Assembly (NCBI GenBank): GCA_943370295.1
Contig: CALRQL020000008.1
Location: 62,001 to 126,000 of the forward strand
DNA: 64,000 nt
From: SB11 sp943370295
GTDB lineage: Bacteria > Bacteroidota > Bacteroidia > UBA8524
Direction: 5' to 3'
Positions 8,837 through 16,440 of the stretch are shown in pieces. How positions within the stretch are numbered: the first letter of the stretch is position 1; every line of letters begins with the position of its first letter. The notes under the pieces are model-generated. The model saw only the letters and a program-made list of their open reading frames with translations. It was not told the origin of the DNA and did no database searches. Both the position numbers and the translations under genes were made by a program.

Positions 8837-8900
8837 GAGTCCAGCTCGGGGGGCAAAAATCAAAGCCATCTCAGTTCGGGATGGCTTTTTTGTTTATGTT
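8837..8900 (+). repeat. Direct repeat 2: tRNA-Asn remnant plus terminator
   Basis: Second copy of 7932-7995. The bases just before it (CGGTTAGAG, 8831-8839) also match the D-arm of the tRNA. The copy therefore looks like a tRNA-Asn with everything between D-arm and T-arm deleted at a shared GAG. It cannot fold into a tRNA. Confidence 0.85.
8862..8892 (+). terminator. Copied terminator
   Basis: Same AAAGCCATC/GATGGC hairpin with T-run as at 7957. In this position it would end the toxin operon. Confidence 0.8.
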
Positions 8901-8910
8901 TGAGTTTCAA

Positions 8911-9486
8911 ATGAGCGGGGTACAGGAAGTTTACTTTGGTGACATTAACTCTTTTGCAATTAGATATGTTGCGGGACACAAACACATTTACCAAGGAACA
9001 ACGTGGTATTACGCATTTCTTCATTTGTGCTTAAATGGGCAAATTATAGGAAACCCGAAGGAATCTTGTTCAGTGTTGACGTGGTTGCAAAGCATTAGTA
9101 TGCTTTTAACACGGGTTAAAAACAATGAGCTTAACCACAACGAGTTTTTAAACAAAAAGGATGATGAGCTTTTTGAGCTTATTTGGAAAGCCAATCAAGA
9201 AAAGAAAGAGTTTAAACCCGAATACACTTACTTACCACAGTTAGATAGTTTGGTTTGGAGTAACTGCCACCTAAGTATTGACGAAACTACTGACGCTTAC
9301 CTAATTACAACAACACAAACAGGAAATACAATTAGGATAATATGGCAAGGGTGGCGGGAGCCTTGTCCAAGTGGTTTGATCGATATAATGTTTTCACTTA
9401 CTATTCACAAAGAGGAATTGATTCAAACGCTTAACGAATGTTACGAAACAGTGATGGCCGATTTGATTAATTACAAGGACAAGTAA
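8911..9486 (+). CDS. Imm42-like immunity protein (tentative)
   Basis: 191 residues from ATG 8911. The N-terminal pattern VYFGDINSFAIRY, then WYYAFLHLCLNGQIIGNP and a Trp-Leu segment, resembles the Imm42 immunity family of polymorphic toxin systems, as I remember that family. The region WQGWREPCP near residue 155 is also distinctive. In-frame ATGs at 8881 and 8896 lie in the terminator hairpin and in a TATGTTTG box (8895-8902), so the inner ATG is chosen. No toxin gene is next to it. Low GC compared with the core genes. It may simply be an unassigned family. Confidence 0.55.
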   Translation: MSGVQEVYFGDINSFAIRYVAGHKHIYQGTTWYYAFLHLCLNGQIIGNPKESCSVLTWLQSISMLLTRVKNNELNHNEFLNKKDDELFELIWKANQEKKEFKPEYTYLPQLDSLVWSNCHLSIDETTDAYLITTTQTGNTIRIIWQGWREPCPSGLIDIMFSLTIHKEELIQTLNECYETVMADLINYKDK

Positions 9487-9548
9487 GGATAACTTTTTTG
9501 TTTACAAAAACATCTTAAAACTTAAACTCGTTTTTATTCACTAGCAAA

Positions 9549-10814
9549 TTATACTAATAGCTTTCTAGTATCAAAGTAACTATCAAACTGTATTTCTTTT
9601 TTCAGCCTTTCTGATAGCACATTATTGGCTATAAGTATTTCCACAACATCCTTTCTGTGAATACCGCAGGTTAATTTGTTGTAGGCAGCTTCTAACGGTT
9701 CCTTACATTCTTCTGTCTTATTGGTTTGGTAGATGTTTATGTATCCATAAATCAACGCATGCATATCGTGCTCATTTTTGCACCGCCCTATTATTTTGGT
9801 AAGCAGTACACTGTCCCCTTTTTTGTAGTTGGCTACTAGTAAATTTAAATATTGATGGGGTATTCTAACCTTCTCAATTTTTTCAATTGCAAACAGCCTA
9901 ATATCATTACCCGAAAAATATTTTAATGCTTCTGCCGCAAACTCTACAAGCCTTTCTTCTTTTTTAATCTTGCTTTTTGCAAGAGCTAAAATAGGAGCAT
10001 AGTTATATGGATATTTTACTACACTAAATATCTGTAAATACTTTTCAAGTTTAAGCCTGTTGTTTTCTTTTAAAAAATCGTCCGCTAGTTTTGTAATATC
10101 CTTATCAGCAAGCTCTTTAATCCATAACGGCGGTACCACTACTATTGAATTATTATTAATTTTTTCTTTAACCGTTTTATAAGTTAGTCTTGGCCTTTTT
10201 GATTTTTTACTCTCAGCCGTATTGTTTTCAACTGCATTAAGGTATGCCCTAATAAACCTATTGGTTTTGCCAGCGTTTCTTAATTCTTCGTAGGCATTAA
10301 TATTGGGGTATATTTCGTGGAAAGAGTCTATAAGACTTTTGTCTTCCCATGCTTCAGAGTCTTTCTTAATAATCTTCCCTTTGCGTCTAGCTATGTATTT
10401 TAAGCCTTTCAGTTCGTCAAGTTTTATAATTGCGGTTTCTCCCAACCACCCCGCCCCTTCAATTTTCTTTTTACTATATCTGTTGTAAATGGCTTTTTTC
10501 GCTTCTTTGTCCCCTTTTTTTGCAAAAAGGGCAGTAAGGTCATAAAGCTGGTCAAGTGCCCACGTATCTTCTTTTTCAGCCGCTAACCCATCTAAAACAG
10601 CTTTTCTGATTTTCTTTTTTTGGTTTGATAATTCAATGAGCTCAAAAACATAATCAGCTCTGCTACCCTCACTTTGCGAGTCGTAGGATAAATTTGTTAA
10701 CGCCGCTTTAATAATATATTTAGAAAAGTCAACCTTTGGATTTTCATACAACAATAAGTGTGCTTCTCCTGTGCCTCGTTTTATGGCACTTTTAAATTTT
10801 TGTTTGCTCGTCAT
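9549..10814 (-). CDS. HEAT-like alpha-solenoid protein of unknown function
   Basis: 421 residues, almost all helical, Lys-rich, without signal peptide or membrane segment. Repeated helix pairs such as LVEFAAEALKYFSGNDIRLFAIEKI look like HEAT/ARM units. The N-terminus (SKQKFKSAIKRGTGEAHLLL, then YDSQSEGSRADYVFELI) looks conserved and resembles a family I have seen scattered in Bacteroidota and Firmicutes. No catalytic motif is visible. It is the first of three HEAT-like genes on this strand and lies in the accessory stretch. Confidence 0.7.
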   Translation of the reverse strand: MTSKQKFKSAIKRGTGEAHLLLYENPKVDFSKYIIKAALTNLSYDSQSEGSRADYVFELIELSNQKKKIRKAVLDGLAAEKEDTWALDQLYDLTALFAKKGDKEAKKAIYNRYSKKKIEGAGWLGETAIIKLDELKGLKYIARRKGKIIKKDSEAWEDKSLIDSFHEIYPNINAYEELRNAGKTNRFIRAYLNAVENNTAESKKSKRPRLTYKTVKEKINNNSIVVVPPLWIKELADKDITKLADDFLKENNRLKLEKYLQIFSVVKYPYNYAPILALAKSKIKKEERLVEFAAEALKYFSGNDIRLFAIEKIEKVRIPHQYLNLLVANYKKGDSVLLTKIIGRCKNEHDMHALIYGYINIYQTNKTEECKEPLEAAYNKLTCGIHRKDVVEILIANNVLSERLKKEIQFDSYFDTRKLLV

Positions 10815-10856
10815 TCAATTGTTTATTCCTTCTTTAGTCTAGAGAATAGATCGAGC

Positions 10857-11207
10857 CTATAGCGGCTGCCCAAAAGTCAATAAATTATTGTCCGGATCAA
10901 GTAACGCAAACTCCTTTTGCCCCCAAGGTTTCACTTGTAAAAGGCCGTTGGGGTGTATGCGGATTTTTTCATCCAGCAACGTTTGGTAAAAAGCACTAAT
11001 GTTATCCAATCGTATATAAACCTGTCCGTAGTTTTCAGCAGGGTTAAGGTCTTTAAACTCAAAAAAGTGAATTTCGACCAAATCTTTCTTAACCATCAGG
11101 TAACCGTCGTAATCTCCCAGCTCTTCAAAGCCAAGCCGGTCTACATAGTACGCTCTGGTTGCGTTTTTATCGCGCATGGGCAGTTTAGGGCAAATAGCTG
11201 TTAACAT
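10857..11207 (-). CDS. VOC-family protein, bleomycin-resistance/glyoxalase type
   Basis: 116 residues in the VOC fold: PMRDKNATRAYYVDRLGF at the N-terminus and WGQKEFALLDPDNNLLTF at the C-terminus, typical of Ble-type binding proteins. Such proteins bind drugs or act as metalloenzymes with His/Glu ligands; here His47 (EIHFFEF) and Glu98 of KEFALLDP are candidates. ATG 11207. Isolated gene with unclear substrate. Confidence 0.85.
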   Translation of the reverse strand: MLTAICPKLPMRDKNATRAYYVDRLGFEELGDYDGYLMVKKDLVEIHFFEFKDLNPAENYGQVYIRLDNISAFYQTLLDEKIRIHPNGLLQVKPWGQKEFALLDPDNNLLTFGQPL

Positions 11208-11263
11208 AGTTTTTGTTGTAAATAGTTTGAAAATATAAGGGATTTACCGTTGAGGAATATCAA

Positions 11264-11806
11264 TCAGTATATGTCTTTCTTCAATACCTTCAAAATCTCC
11301 TTTGTTTTAATCCCGAACGAAACCTTGGTTTTGTCCGCTTGGTCTTCAATGCAGGTAATTAGCTCATTCTTTAAGTCGGGAAACTCTTTGGTTAAACCAA
11401 ACAATACCTCCATAGCGTGCGTTTTTACCGAAACACTCGTCGCTGGGTCGATTAGCCAGTCAAATAACAGGTTAATGGCATCCCCCTTGTTCTCTTGAGG
11501 CACACCGGCAATTCGCCAATATTTAACAAACGAGTAAGTAAAATCCTTAATGCTGGTTTGTTTCCTGCGTTCAAACAAATATGGCAAAACAGCAAGCAGA
11601 TCTGTTGATTTATACATACCGATTTCGCTCAAGAACCAAGAAAAGCGCAACGCGGTGGTTCGGTCTTCATACAAAAACAGGTCGCAAAGCTCTTTTATGT
11701 CTATCTCCTCATCAACAATTTGCGCAATCCACAACGTTCGCTGCTGCAGTGTGCTTGACTTCAGTGATTGCTTGAGCGTATTTATGAGGAGAGTGTTTGC
11801 TTTCAC
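11264..11806 (-). CDS. HEAT-like helical protein
   Basis: About 180 residues, all helical. Segments such as DRTTALRFSWFLSEIGMYKSTDLLAVLPYLFE and SVSVKTHAMEVLFGL pair like HEAT units. The start is uncertain: TTG 11809 and GTG 11806 are adjacent, and GTG is chosen. It follows the next gene (11830-12516) by 23 nt, so the two are likely one transcript. No enzymatic motif is seen. Function unknown. Confidence 0.65.
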   Translation of the reverse strand: MKANTLLINTLKQSLKSSTLQQRTLWIAQIVDEEIDIKELCDLFLYEDRTTALRFSWFLSEIGMYKSTDLLAVLPYLFERRKQTSIKDFTYSFVKYWRIAGVPQENKGDAINLLFDWLIDPATSVSVKTHAMEVLFGLTKEFPDLKNELITCIEDQADKTKVSFGIKTKEILKVLKKDIY

Positions 11807-11829
11807 CAAGGAGATTATTTAGGTAAAAA

Positions 11830-12516
11830 TTAACGTGTTTTTAAATCGGCAACTATACTTTCCAAATTCACAAGTTCTTCTTCATCTACTGATATACCGA
11901 TACTTCCAGTCTTAGTCTTTACAGTAAGACTATATCTGTTGCCCCATTCGTATTTTGTTAGTTCATAGTCGTTTACTAACCAATACAAACAAAACTCCAT
12001 TTCACTCTTAGATTTTTCGTCGGTTTCTTTTTCAATTGCAGTCTTTAGCTTTTCTTCAAAGTACACTAAATCATTACGGCCTATTACATCCGCAGTTTTC
12101 CGCCTCACCACTGCACTTTTATCTTCCAACCCCTTTTCTAAAACAGCATCCATAACAGGTTTTACAGGTTCATACAGCATATTAAGGACTATGTTTTTCC
12201 GCACAGTAGCAGAGCGGTGTTCGCTCAGTTTCAAAAACAAATCCCCTGCCCTGTTATCGCAAAACGATAGCGAACACATCAGCTTTCCCGAATAATGACA
12301 CATTACCCTAATGTCTGTTCTTTGCAGGGCCTCCTCAAAAAGGGCAAGGTCGGCATCCGTAAGTTGCCTGCTGCTTTGGATGTGGTAAGCCGTCTCAATC
12401 AGTTTGTCCAGCAACGGTTTTTCGCCAATCGTTTTTTTGGTTAAATAACGGGTTTCTATGCTTTTTCTCTCCTCAATGCTTTCAGTCAATTCAAAATCGT
12501 AGCAATCTACTTTCAT
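11830..12516 (-). CDS. HEAT-repeat protein of unknown function
   Basis: 228 residues. A helical core of about residues 30-165 carries two to three HEAT units (HRSATVRKNIVLNMLYEPVK and LEDKSAVVRRKTADVIGR, with the conserved V-R pattern). A short beta tail with SLTVKTKTGSIGISVDEEEL ends the protein. HEAT proteins of this size near Imm-type genes can be binding or immunity proteins, but nothing here proves it. Divergent from the broken acetyltransferase. Confidence 0.7.
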   Translation of the reverse strand: MKVDCYDFELTESIEERKSIETRYLTKKTIGEKPLLDKLIETAYHIQSSRQLTDADLALFEEALQRTDIRVMCHYSGKLMCSLSFCDNRAGDLFLKLSEHRSATVRKNIVLNMLYEPVKPVMDAVLEKGLEDKSAVVRRKTADVIGRNDLVYFEEKLKTAIEKETDEKSKSEMEFCLYWLVNDYELTKYEWGNRYSLTVKTKTGSIGISVDEEELVNLESIVADLKTR

Positions 12517-12558
12517 TTAATATCAATTTGGTGTTACAAAGTACTAATTTTAGGCACT

Positions 12559-13079
12559 ATGACACCCGTTTTTGAAACTGTTAAAGTCACTATTCAAGAT
12601 ATTGCCCAATTGCAAACCATCAGCCGGCAAACGTTTATTCAGGCATTTTGGGAAACGAACGATGCCGAGTACATGAATCAATATCTGGATAAGAGTTTTA
12701 GCTTGGAGGCTCTTAGTAAAGAACTGCAAAACAATAATTCGGAATTTTATTTTGCTAAACTTGACGAAAGGGTAGTCGGGTATTTGAAGTTGAATACTGG
12801 GCAAGCACAAACCGACATTAAAGACGGTGATGCGCTTGAAATTGAGCGGATATATGTAGTTAAAGATTTTATGGTAAAGCTGTAGGTCAATTGCTTATTG
12901 ACTTTGCTGTTAGCAGCGCGCTGAAAATGCAATGTAAGTACATTTGGCTGGGGGTTTGGGAGGAAAACCCGCGTGCTATTCGCTTTTATGAGAAGAACGG
13001 ATTTGTAGCGTTTGGCAGCCATCCGTTTTGGTTAGGCGATGATAAACAAACCGATATCTTGATGAAAAAACCGCTCTGA
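12559..13079 (+). pseudogene. GNAT acetyltransferase interrupted by a -1 frameshift
   Basis: The first frame (12559-12885) runs to EIERIYVVKDFM and then ends early at TAG. Adding one base at the GG of 12873-12874 restores GKAVGQLLIDFAVSSALK and reads on through WLGVWEENPRAIRFYEKNGF to 13079. That gives one normal GNAT protein of about 173 residues. The lost base falls exactly in the acetyl-CoA pyrophosphate loop (Q/RxxGxG/A), so a truncated product would be inactive. Either a real decayed gene or a sequencing error in a G run. Confidence 0.85.
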
Positions 13080-13144
13080 CAACGCTAAAACAGGTAAAAC
13101 AAACGCCTTAACATCTCTTTTAGACTTTTGAAAAATTCTTATTG

Positions 13145-13188
13145 CGCAAGCAAATGCTTGCGTATATATTTGCAAGCAGATACTTGCA
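13145..13188 (+). promoter_or_regulatory. Promoter and twin palindromic operators of the ArsR operon
   Basis: Two palindromes of related sequence lie 26 bp apart. The first is CGCAAGCA-AA-TGCTTGCG (13145-13162) and the second TGCAAG-CAGATA-CTTGCA (13171-13188). Between them the -7 box TATATTTG (13165-13172) overlaps the second palindrome by 2 bp. A dimeric repressor bound here would cover the promoter, so the first gene of the operon, an ArsR regulator, probably represses itself. Confidence 0.75.
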
Positions 13189-13197
13189 TATTGAGTA

Positions 13198-13524
13198 ATG
13201 GAAATCAGAAGAGATGTTTTTCAGGCGATTGCTGACCCTACCCGCAGGCAAATTATTAACATGATTGCCGGCGAGCCATTGAACCTAAACACCATTGCCG
13301 AAAAGTTTGATGTGAGCCGGCAGGCCATTTCGTTGCACATAAAAATATTGAACGAGTGCGGTTTAATAAACATTAAGCAGCACGGCAGGGAACGCTATTG
13401 TGAGGCAAAGCTGGAAAAGCTGGAGGAGGTAACAGACTGGGTGGAACAATCGACCAAATTATGGAAACAGAAGTTTACTAAGCTGGATACGTTTTTACAA
13501 ACCGTACAAAACAAAGACCAATAA
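13198..13524 (+). CDS. ArsR-family winged-helix transcriptional repressor
   Basis: 108 residues. DVFQAIADPTRRQIINMI opens the ArsR winged helix and the recognition helix is FDVSRQAISLHIKIL. No Cys pair for metal binding is present. This matches the ArsR subgroup paired with AHSA1/SRPBCC genes rather than metal sensors. The next gene starts 6 nt later. Likely ligand unknown; likely target is the twin palindrome just upstream. Confidence 0.9.
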   Translation: MEIRRDVFQAIADPTRRQIINMIAGEPLNLNTIAEKFDVSRQAISLHIKILNECGLINIKQHGRERYCEAKLEKLEEVTDWVEQSTKLWKQKFTKLDTFLQTVQNKDQ

Positions 13525-13530
13525 CAAACG

Positions 13531-14004
13531 ATGGAAAAGGAAGTTAGCATAACACAGTTTTTTGATGCACCAAGAGAATTGGTTTTTAAAGCGTGGACAG
13601 ACGCCGAGTGGCTGCCCCAATGGCACGCCCCTGATAATTGTACCATACTTTTTAAACACTTGGATGTGCGGGTGGGCGGATATTTCCACTCGTGTGTAAA
13701 TAACCCTGAATACGGCGAGTGCTGGGCCTTGGGAGTGTATAAAGAAATAATTTACCCTGAAAAACTGGTGTACACGTTATCGGTAGCAGATGAAGAGGGC
13801 AACTTAACCGACCCGCAAAGTGCCGGCATGAACCCCGATTGGCCTGCCGAAACTCTTGTTACTGTTACGTTTACTGAACAAAACGGTAAAACAAAAATGG
13901 TGCTGACCCAAACGGTAAACGAGGCATTGGCCAAAGAAACAGGGGCATACCCAAGCTGGCTGCAAATGTTTGAGCGTCTTAACCTACGCATCGTAAATAA
14001 CTAA
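13531..14004 (+). CDS. SRPBCC/AHSA1-domain protein
   Basis: 157 residues of the START-like SRPBCC fold: ITQFFDAPRELVFKAWTDAEWLPQW at the start, GGYFHSCV in the middle and LVTVTFTEQNGKTKMVLTQ near the end, all standard for AHSA1-type domains. These bind hydrophobic ligands in a deep cavity. Pairing with an ArsR regulator is a common arrangement. Second gene of the three-gene operon. Confidence 0.9.
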   Translation: MEKEVSITQFFDAPRELVFKAWTDAEWLPQWHAPDNCTILFKHLDVRVGGYFHSCVNNPEYGECWALGVYKEIIYPEKLVYTLSVADEEGNLTDPQSAGMNPDWPAETLVTVTFTEQNGKTKMVLTQTVNEALAKETGAYPSWLQMFERLNLRIVNN

Positions 14005-14010
14005 CACACT

Positions 14011-14910
14011 ATGAAAACAAATTATCTGCAAATAGTGTGGGTGATACTCACGCTGCTGTGTGTCGCATGCAAATCAACACACACAACAAAACCAATGATT
14101 GAAACTATGAAAGCTGAAAATACAGTAGTAAGCGGATATGCGCCGCTAAATGGATTTAAGATGTATTACGAAGTAAGGGGCGAAGGAGGTGTACCCCTGG
14201 TACTGATACACGGCGGCGGCTCTACCATTGAAAGTACATTTGGGCGAGTGATTGACAGTTTTGCGAAGACTAGAAAAGTAATAGCCATGGAGCTGCAAAG
14301 CCACGGACATACTGAAGACATAGACCGACCGCTAAGTTTTGAGCAAGATGCCGATGATGTGGCAGCGTTGTTGCAATACCTGAAAATTGATAATGCCGAC
14401 TTTTTTGGCTTTAGCAACGGGGGAACAACTACGCTTCAAATAGCTATCCGCCACCCCAAGTTGGTGCGCAAAGCTGTGGTTGCTTCGGCCATATACCGTC
14501 GCGACGGCACTTTTCCGCAGTTTTGGGATTTTATGAAACAGGCCAAACAAAGCCCGATGCCTGTGGAATTACAAGAGGCGTATAAAAAAGCAGCGCCCGA
14601 TACGGCCAATCTTAAACAACTGCACTATAAATGTGTAGACCGGGTACTTGGTTTTGAAGATATACCCGACGAAGCTATAAAAACCATACAAGCCCCAACG
14701 ATGGTAGTGATTTCTGATGCCGACGTTGCAACACCTGAGCACGCCGTTGCATTATACCGCCTATTGCCGCACGGTAGTATTGTAATATTTCCCGGCGGCC
14801 ACGGAGAGTACATCGGTGAGGTATGCACGCTTAGCAGCGGTGCTAATACTTATATGGGAACCGTAAAAATTATAGAGGCTTTTTTAGACAAGCCTTTGCC
14901 GGCTAAATAA
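14011..14910 (+). CDS. Alpha/beta hydrolase, probable lipoprotein
   Basis: 299 residues. The N-terminal hydrophobic segment ends at CVACKST, a weak lipobox, so envelope anchoring is likely. Catalytic features: LIHGGGS oxyanion loop, GFSNGG nucleophile elbow with Ser135, Asp in VISDADVATPEHA and His in GGHGEYI. Substrate unknown; related proteins include lactonases and esterases. Third gene of the ArsR operon, 6 nt after the SRPBCC gene. Confidence 0.85.
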   Translation: MKTNYLQIVWVILTLLCVACKSTHTTKPMIETMKAENTVVSGYAPLNGFKMYYEVRGEGGVPLVLIHGGGSTIESTFGRVIDSFAKTRKVIAMELQSHGHTEDIDRPLSFEQDADDVAALLQYLKIDNADFFGFSNGGTTTLQIAIRHPKLVRKAVVASAIYRRDGTFPQFWDFMKQAKQSPMPVELQEAYKKAAPDTANLKQLHYKCVDRVLGFEDIPDEAIKTIQAPTMVVISDADVATPEHAVALYRLLPHGSIVIFPGGHGEYIGEVCTLSSGANTYMGTVKIIEAFLDKPLPAK

Positions 14911-14923
14911 AAGCAAGTGCTGC

Positions 14924-15325
14924 TTACTGGCTGTTTTTCTCTAACGCTATGCGCAGGGTAAGAACAAACAATACAACAGTAACCGGCACAAACAGCGCGC
15001 GCTCAATTGCCGATGTTGATGCAACATTGCCCAGTATGCCAAAGAAATACATAAGCGGCAACAGCCAAGCAACAATGTCGGCAGTTTTGCCAAGGCGGGG
15101 CAACAAACGACGGGCTTTTACCAGCACTATAATCAAACAAAAAAGGTTAATCAGAATAGAAACCAATTCAAAAACTACCATCTGTTCACGGCTTTCAATT
15201 CTGCCGCCCCATACAATAGTGTATGGTGCAACACCAAACAATACAAACAGATTAAACAAGGTAACCAGCAATAAAATAATTACGGTTGCAGTAACGGCAG
15301 TTTTAAAAGAAAGGAGTCGTTTCAT
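14924..15325 (-). CDS. Small integral membrane protein
   Basis: 133 residues with four hydrophobic helices (about 10-33, 50-70, 85-100 and 108-125), so an inner-membrane protein. I do not recognise the family. Convergent with the hydrolase operon, leaving only 13 nt between stops. A -7 box TATCTTTG lies just upstream of ATG 15325. Confidence 0.7.
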   Translation of the reverse strand: MKRLLSFKTAVTATVIILLLVTLFNLFVLFGVAPYTIVWGGRIESREQMVVFELVSILINLFCLIIVLVKARRLLPRLGKTADIVAWLLPLMYFFGILGNVASTSAIERALFVPVTVVLFVLTLRIALEKNSQ

Positions 15326-15333
15326 TTATACTT

Positions 15334-15341
15334 CAAAGATA
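15334..15341 (-). promoter_or_regulatory. -7 promoter box TATCTTTG
   Basis: Perfect TAnnTTTG match on the minus strand, 8 nt before the ATG of the small membrane protein. Confidence 0.5.
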
Positions 15342-15528
15342 ACATACTTGGGTTTTGAATAAATTAAACACGCAGCAAGGCCAATAACAATTGTTGTAAA
15401 CTATTTTCTTTTAATTACATTAGGCATAATGCTCATCCCCTACTTTTTGTGGAAACGACTAATGCACATTAAACAATTTTTAAGCGCGTAAATAATAGTA
15501 TATTACTCTATAATAAACATTAACTGCC

Positions 15529-16056
15529 ATGACTATTGTTATAATTATTGTTGCCATAATAGCACTGCCTTTTGTGCTGGCCATGTTTACCAAAAAAAGC
15601 TACTCGATAGAGAGAAGCATTTTAATTAACCGCCCCGTGAATGTTGTTTTTGATTACCTGAAACACATAAAAAACCAAGACCAGTTTAGCAAATGGGTGC
15701 AAATGGACCCCAACATGAAAAAGGAGTACAGGGGTACCGATGGTACTGTGGGTTTTGTGTATGCTTGGAATGGGAATAAACAAGCGGGCGAAGGTGAGCA
15801 AGAGATAAAACGCATTGTAGAAAACAGGAAACTGGATATTGAAGTGACGTTTATTCGCCCTTTTGCAGTAGTGGCAAAAACCCCATTTACCACTGAGGCA
15901 GTTGAGGTGAACGAAACCAGAGTAACGTGGGGAATGTCAAGCGCAATGAATTACCCTATGAATATTATGTTGCTGTTTATGAACATGGAGAAATTGCTGG
16001 GCAAGGATTTAGAATTCAGCCTGCAACAATTAAAGGATAAACTAGAAAACCAATAA
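15529..16056 (+). CDS. SRPBCC-family protein with N-terminal membrane anchor
   Basis: 175 residues. One hydrophobic helix (about residues 2-20) is followed by an SRPBCC domain: YSIERSILINRPVNVVFDYL, then FSKWVQMDPNMKKEY and a C-terminal helix. Proteins of this kind are common in Bacteroidota as polyketide-cyclase-like binding proteins of unknown ligand. Cotranscribed with the DUF4287 gene that starts 5 nt after its stop. Confidence 0.85.
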   Translation: MTIVIIIVAIIALPFVLAMFTKKSYSIERSILINRPVNVVFDYLKHIKNQDQFSKWVQMDPNMKKEYRGTDGTVGFVYAWNGNKQAGEGEQEIKRIVENRKLDIEVTFIRPFAVVAKTPFTTEAVEVNETRVTWGMSSAMNYPMNIMLLFMNMEKLLGKDLEFSLQQLKDKLENQ

Positions 16057-16061
16057 CCGCT

Positions 16062-16280
16062 ATGTCGTTTCAAGCATACCTTGATAATATTGAAGCCAAA
16101 ACAGGTAAAACCCCTGTCGACTTTAAGAAAATAGCCGAAGAAAAAGGCTTTATGAAAGAAGGAGAATTGAACCCAAGTACCAAAGCAGGCGAAATAGTAG
16201 CGTGGCTCAAAGCCGATTTTGGCTTGGGGCACGGACACGCAATGGCAATTTATGCCGCGTTTAAGGGCAAAACCGAGTAG
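16062..16280 (+). CDS. DUF4287-domain protein
   Basis: 72 residues matching DUF4287 across the whole length: FQAYLDNIEAKTGKTPVDF, AGEIVAWLKADFGLGHGHAMAI. In other bacteria this domain is often found beside or fused to DUF5655. Function unknown. Last gene of a two-gene operon. Confidence 0.9.
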   Translation: MSFQAYLDNIEAKTGKTPVDFKKIAEEKGFMKEGELNPSTKAGEIVAWLKADFGLGHGHAMAIYAAFKGKTE

Positions 16281-16326
16281 GCACAGCCTGCACCATCTGC
16301 AGTATATAAATCAGTCAAAATAATCG

Positions 16327-16370
16327 TAACTCCTGCCTAAGCCTGCTTTGGGCGGGAGTTAACTTATTTT
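16327..16370 (+). terminator. Terminator after the DUF4287 gene
   Basis: TAACTCCTGCC and GGCGGGAGTTA pair with one G-U, 13-nt loop, followed by an AT-rich stretch ending TTATTTTA. Confidence 0.65.
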
Positions 16371-16420
16371 AATAAACTGTTACCAAGCAAAAACAACCAC
16401 TGTTTGCATACACATTTGCG

Positions 16421-16428
16421 TAGCTTTG
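16421..16428 (+). promoter_or_regulatory. -7 promoter box TAGCTTTG
   Basis: Perfect TAnnTTTG match 12 nt before ATG 16441. It contains the TTG that starts the longest frame, so that TTG is unlikely to be the start codon. Confidence 0.6.
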
Positions 16429-16440
16429 CAGCCAGTTTTA

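Noticed and set aside
8831..8860. Second tRNA-Asn gene
   Set aside because: Only D-arm bases and the 3' end are present. The anticodon arm and the 5' acceptor strand are missing, so it cannot be a functional tRNA.
8881..8910. Upstream ATG starts for the Imm42-like gene
   Set aside because: ATG 8881 is inside the copied terminator hairpin and ATG 8896 is inside a TATGTTTG promoter-like box, so neither is likely to be in the mature message.
14949..15362. 137-residue plus-strand ORF
   Set aside because: Lies opposite the small membrane protein gene. Its composition (Arg/Thr/Asn-rich, no fold pattern) is that of an antisense shadow, whereas the minus-strand frame has clear membrane helices and a promoter box.
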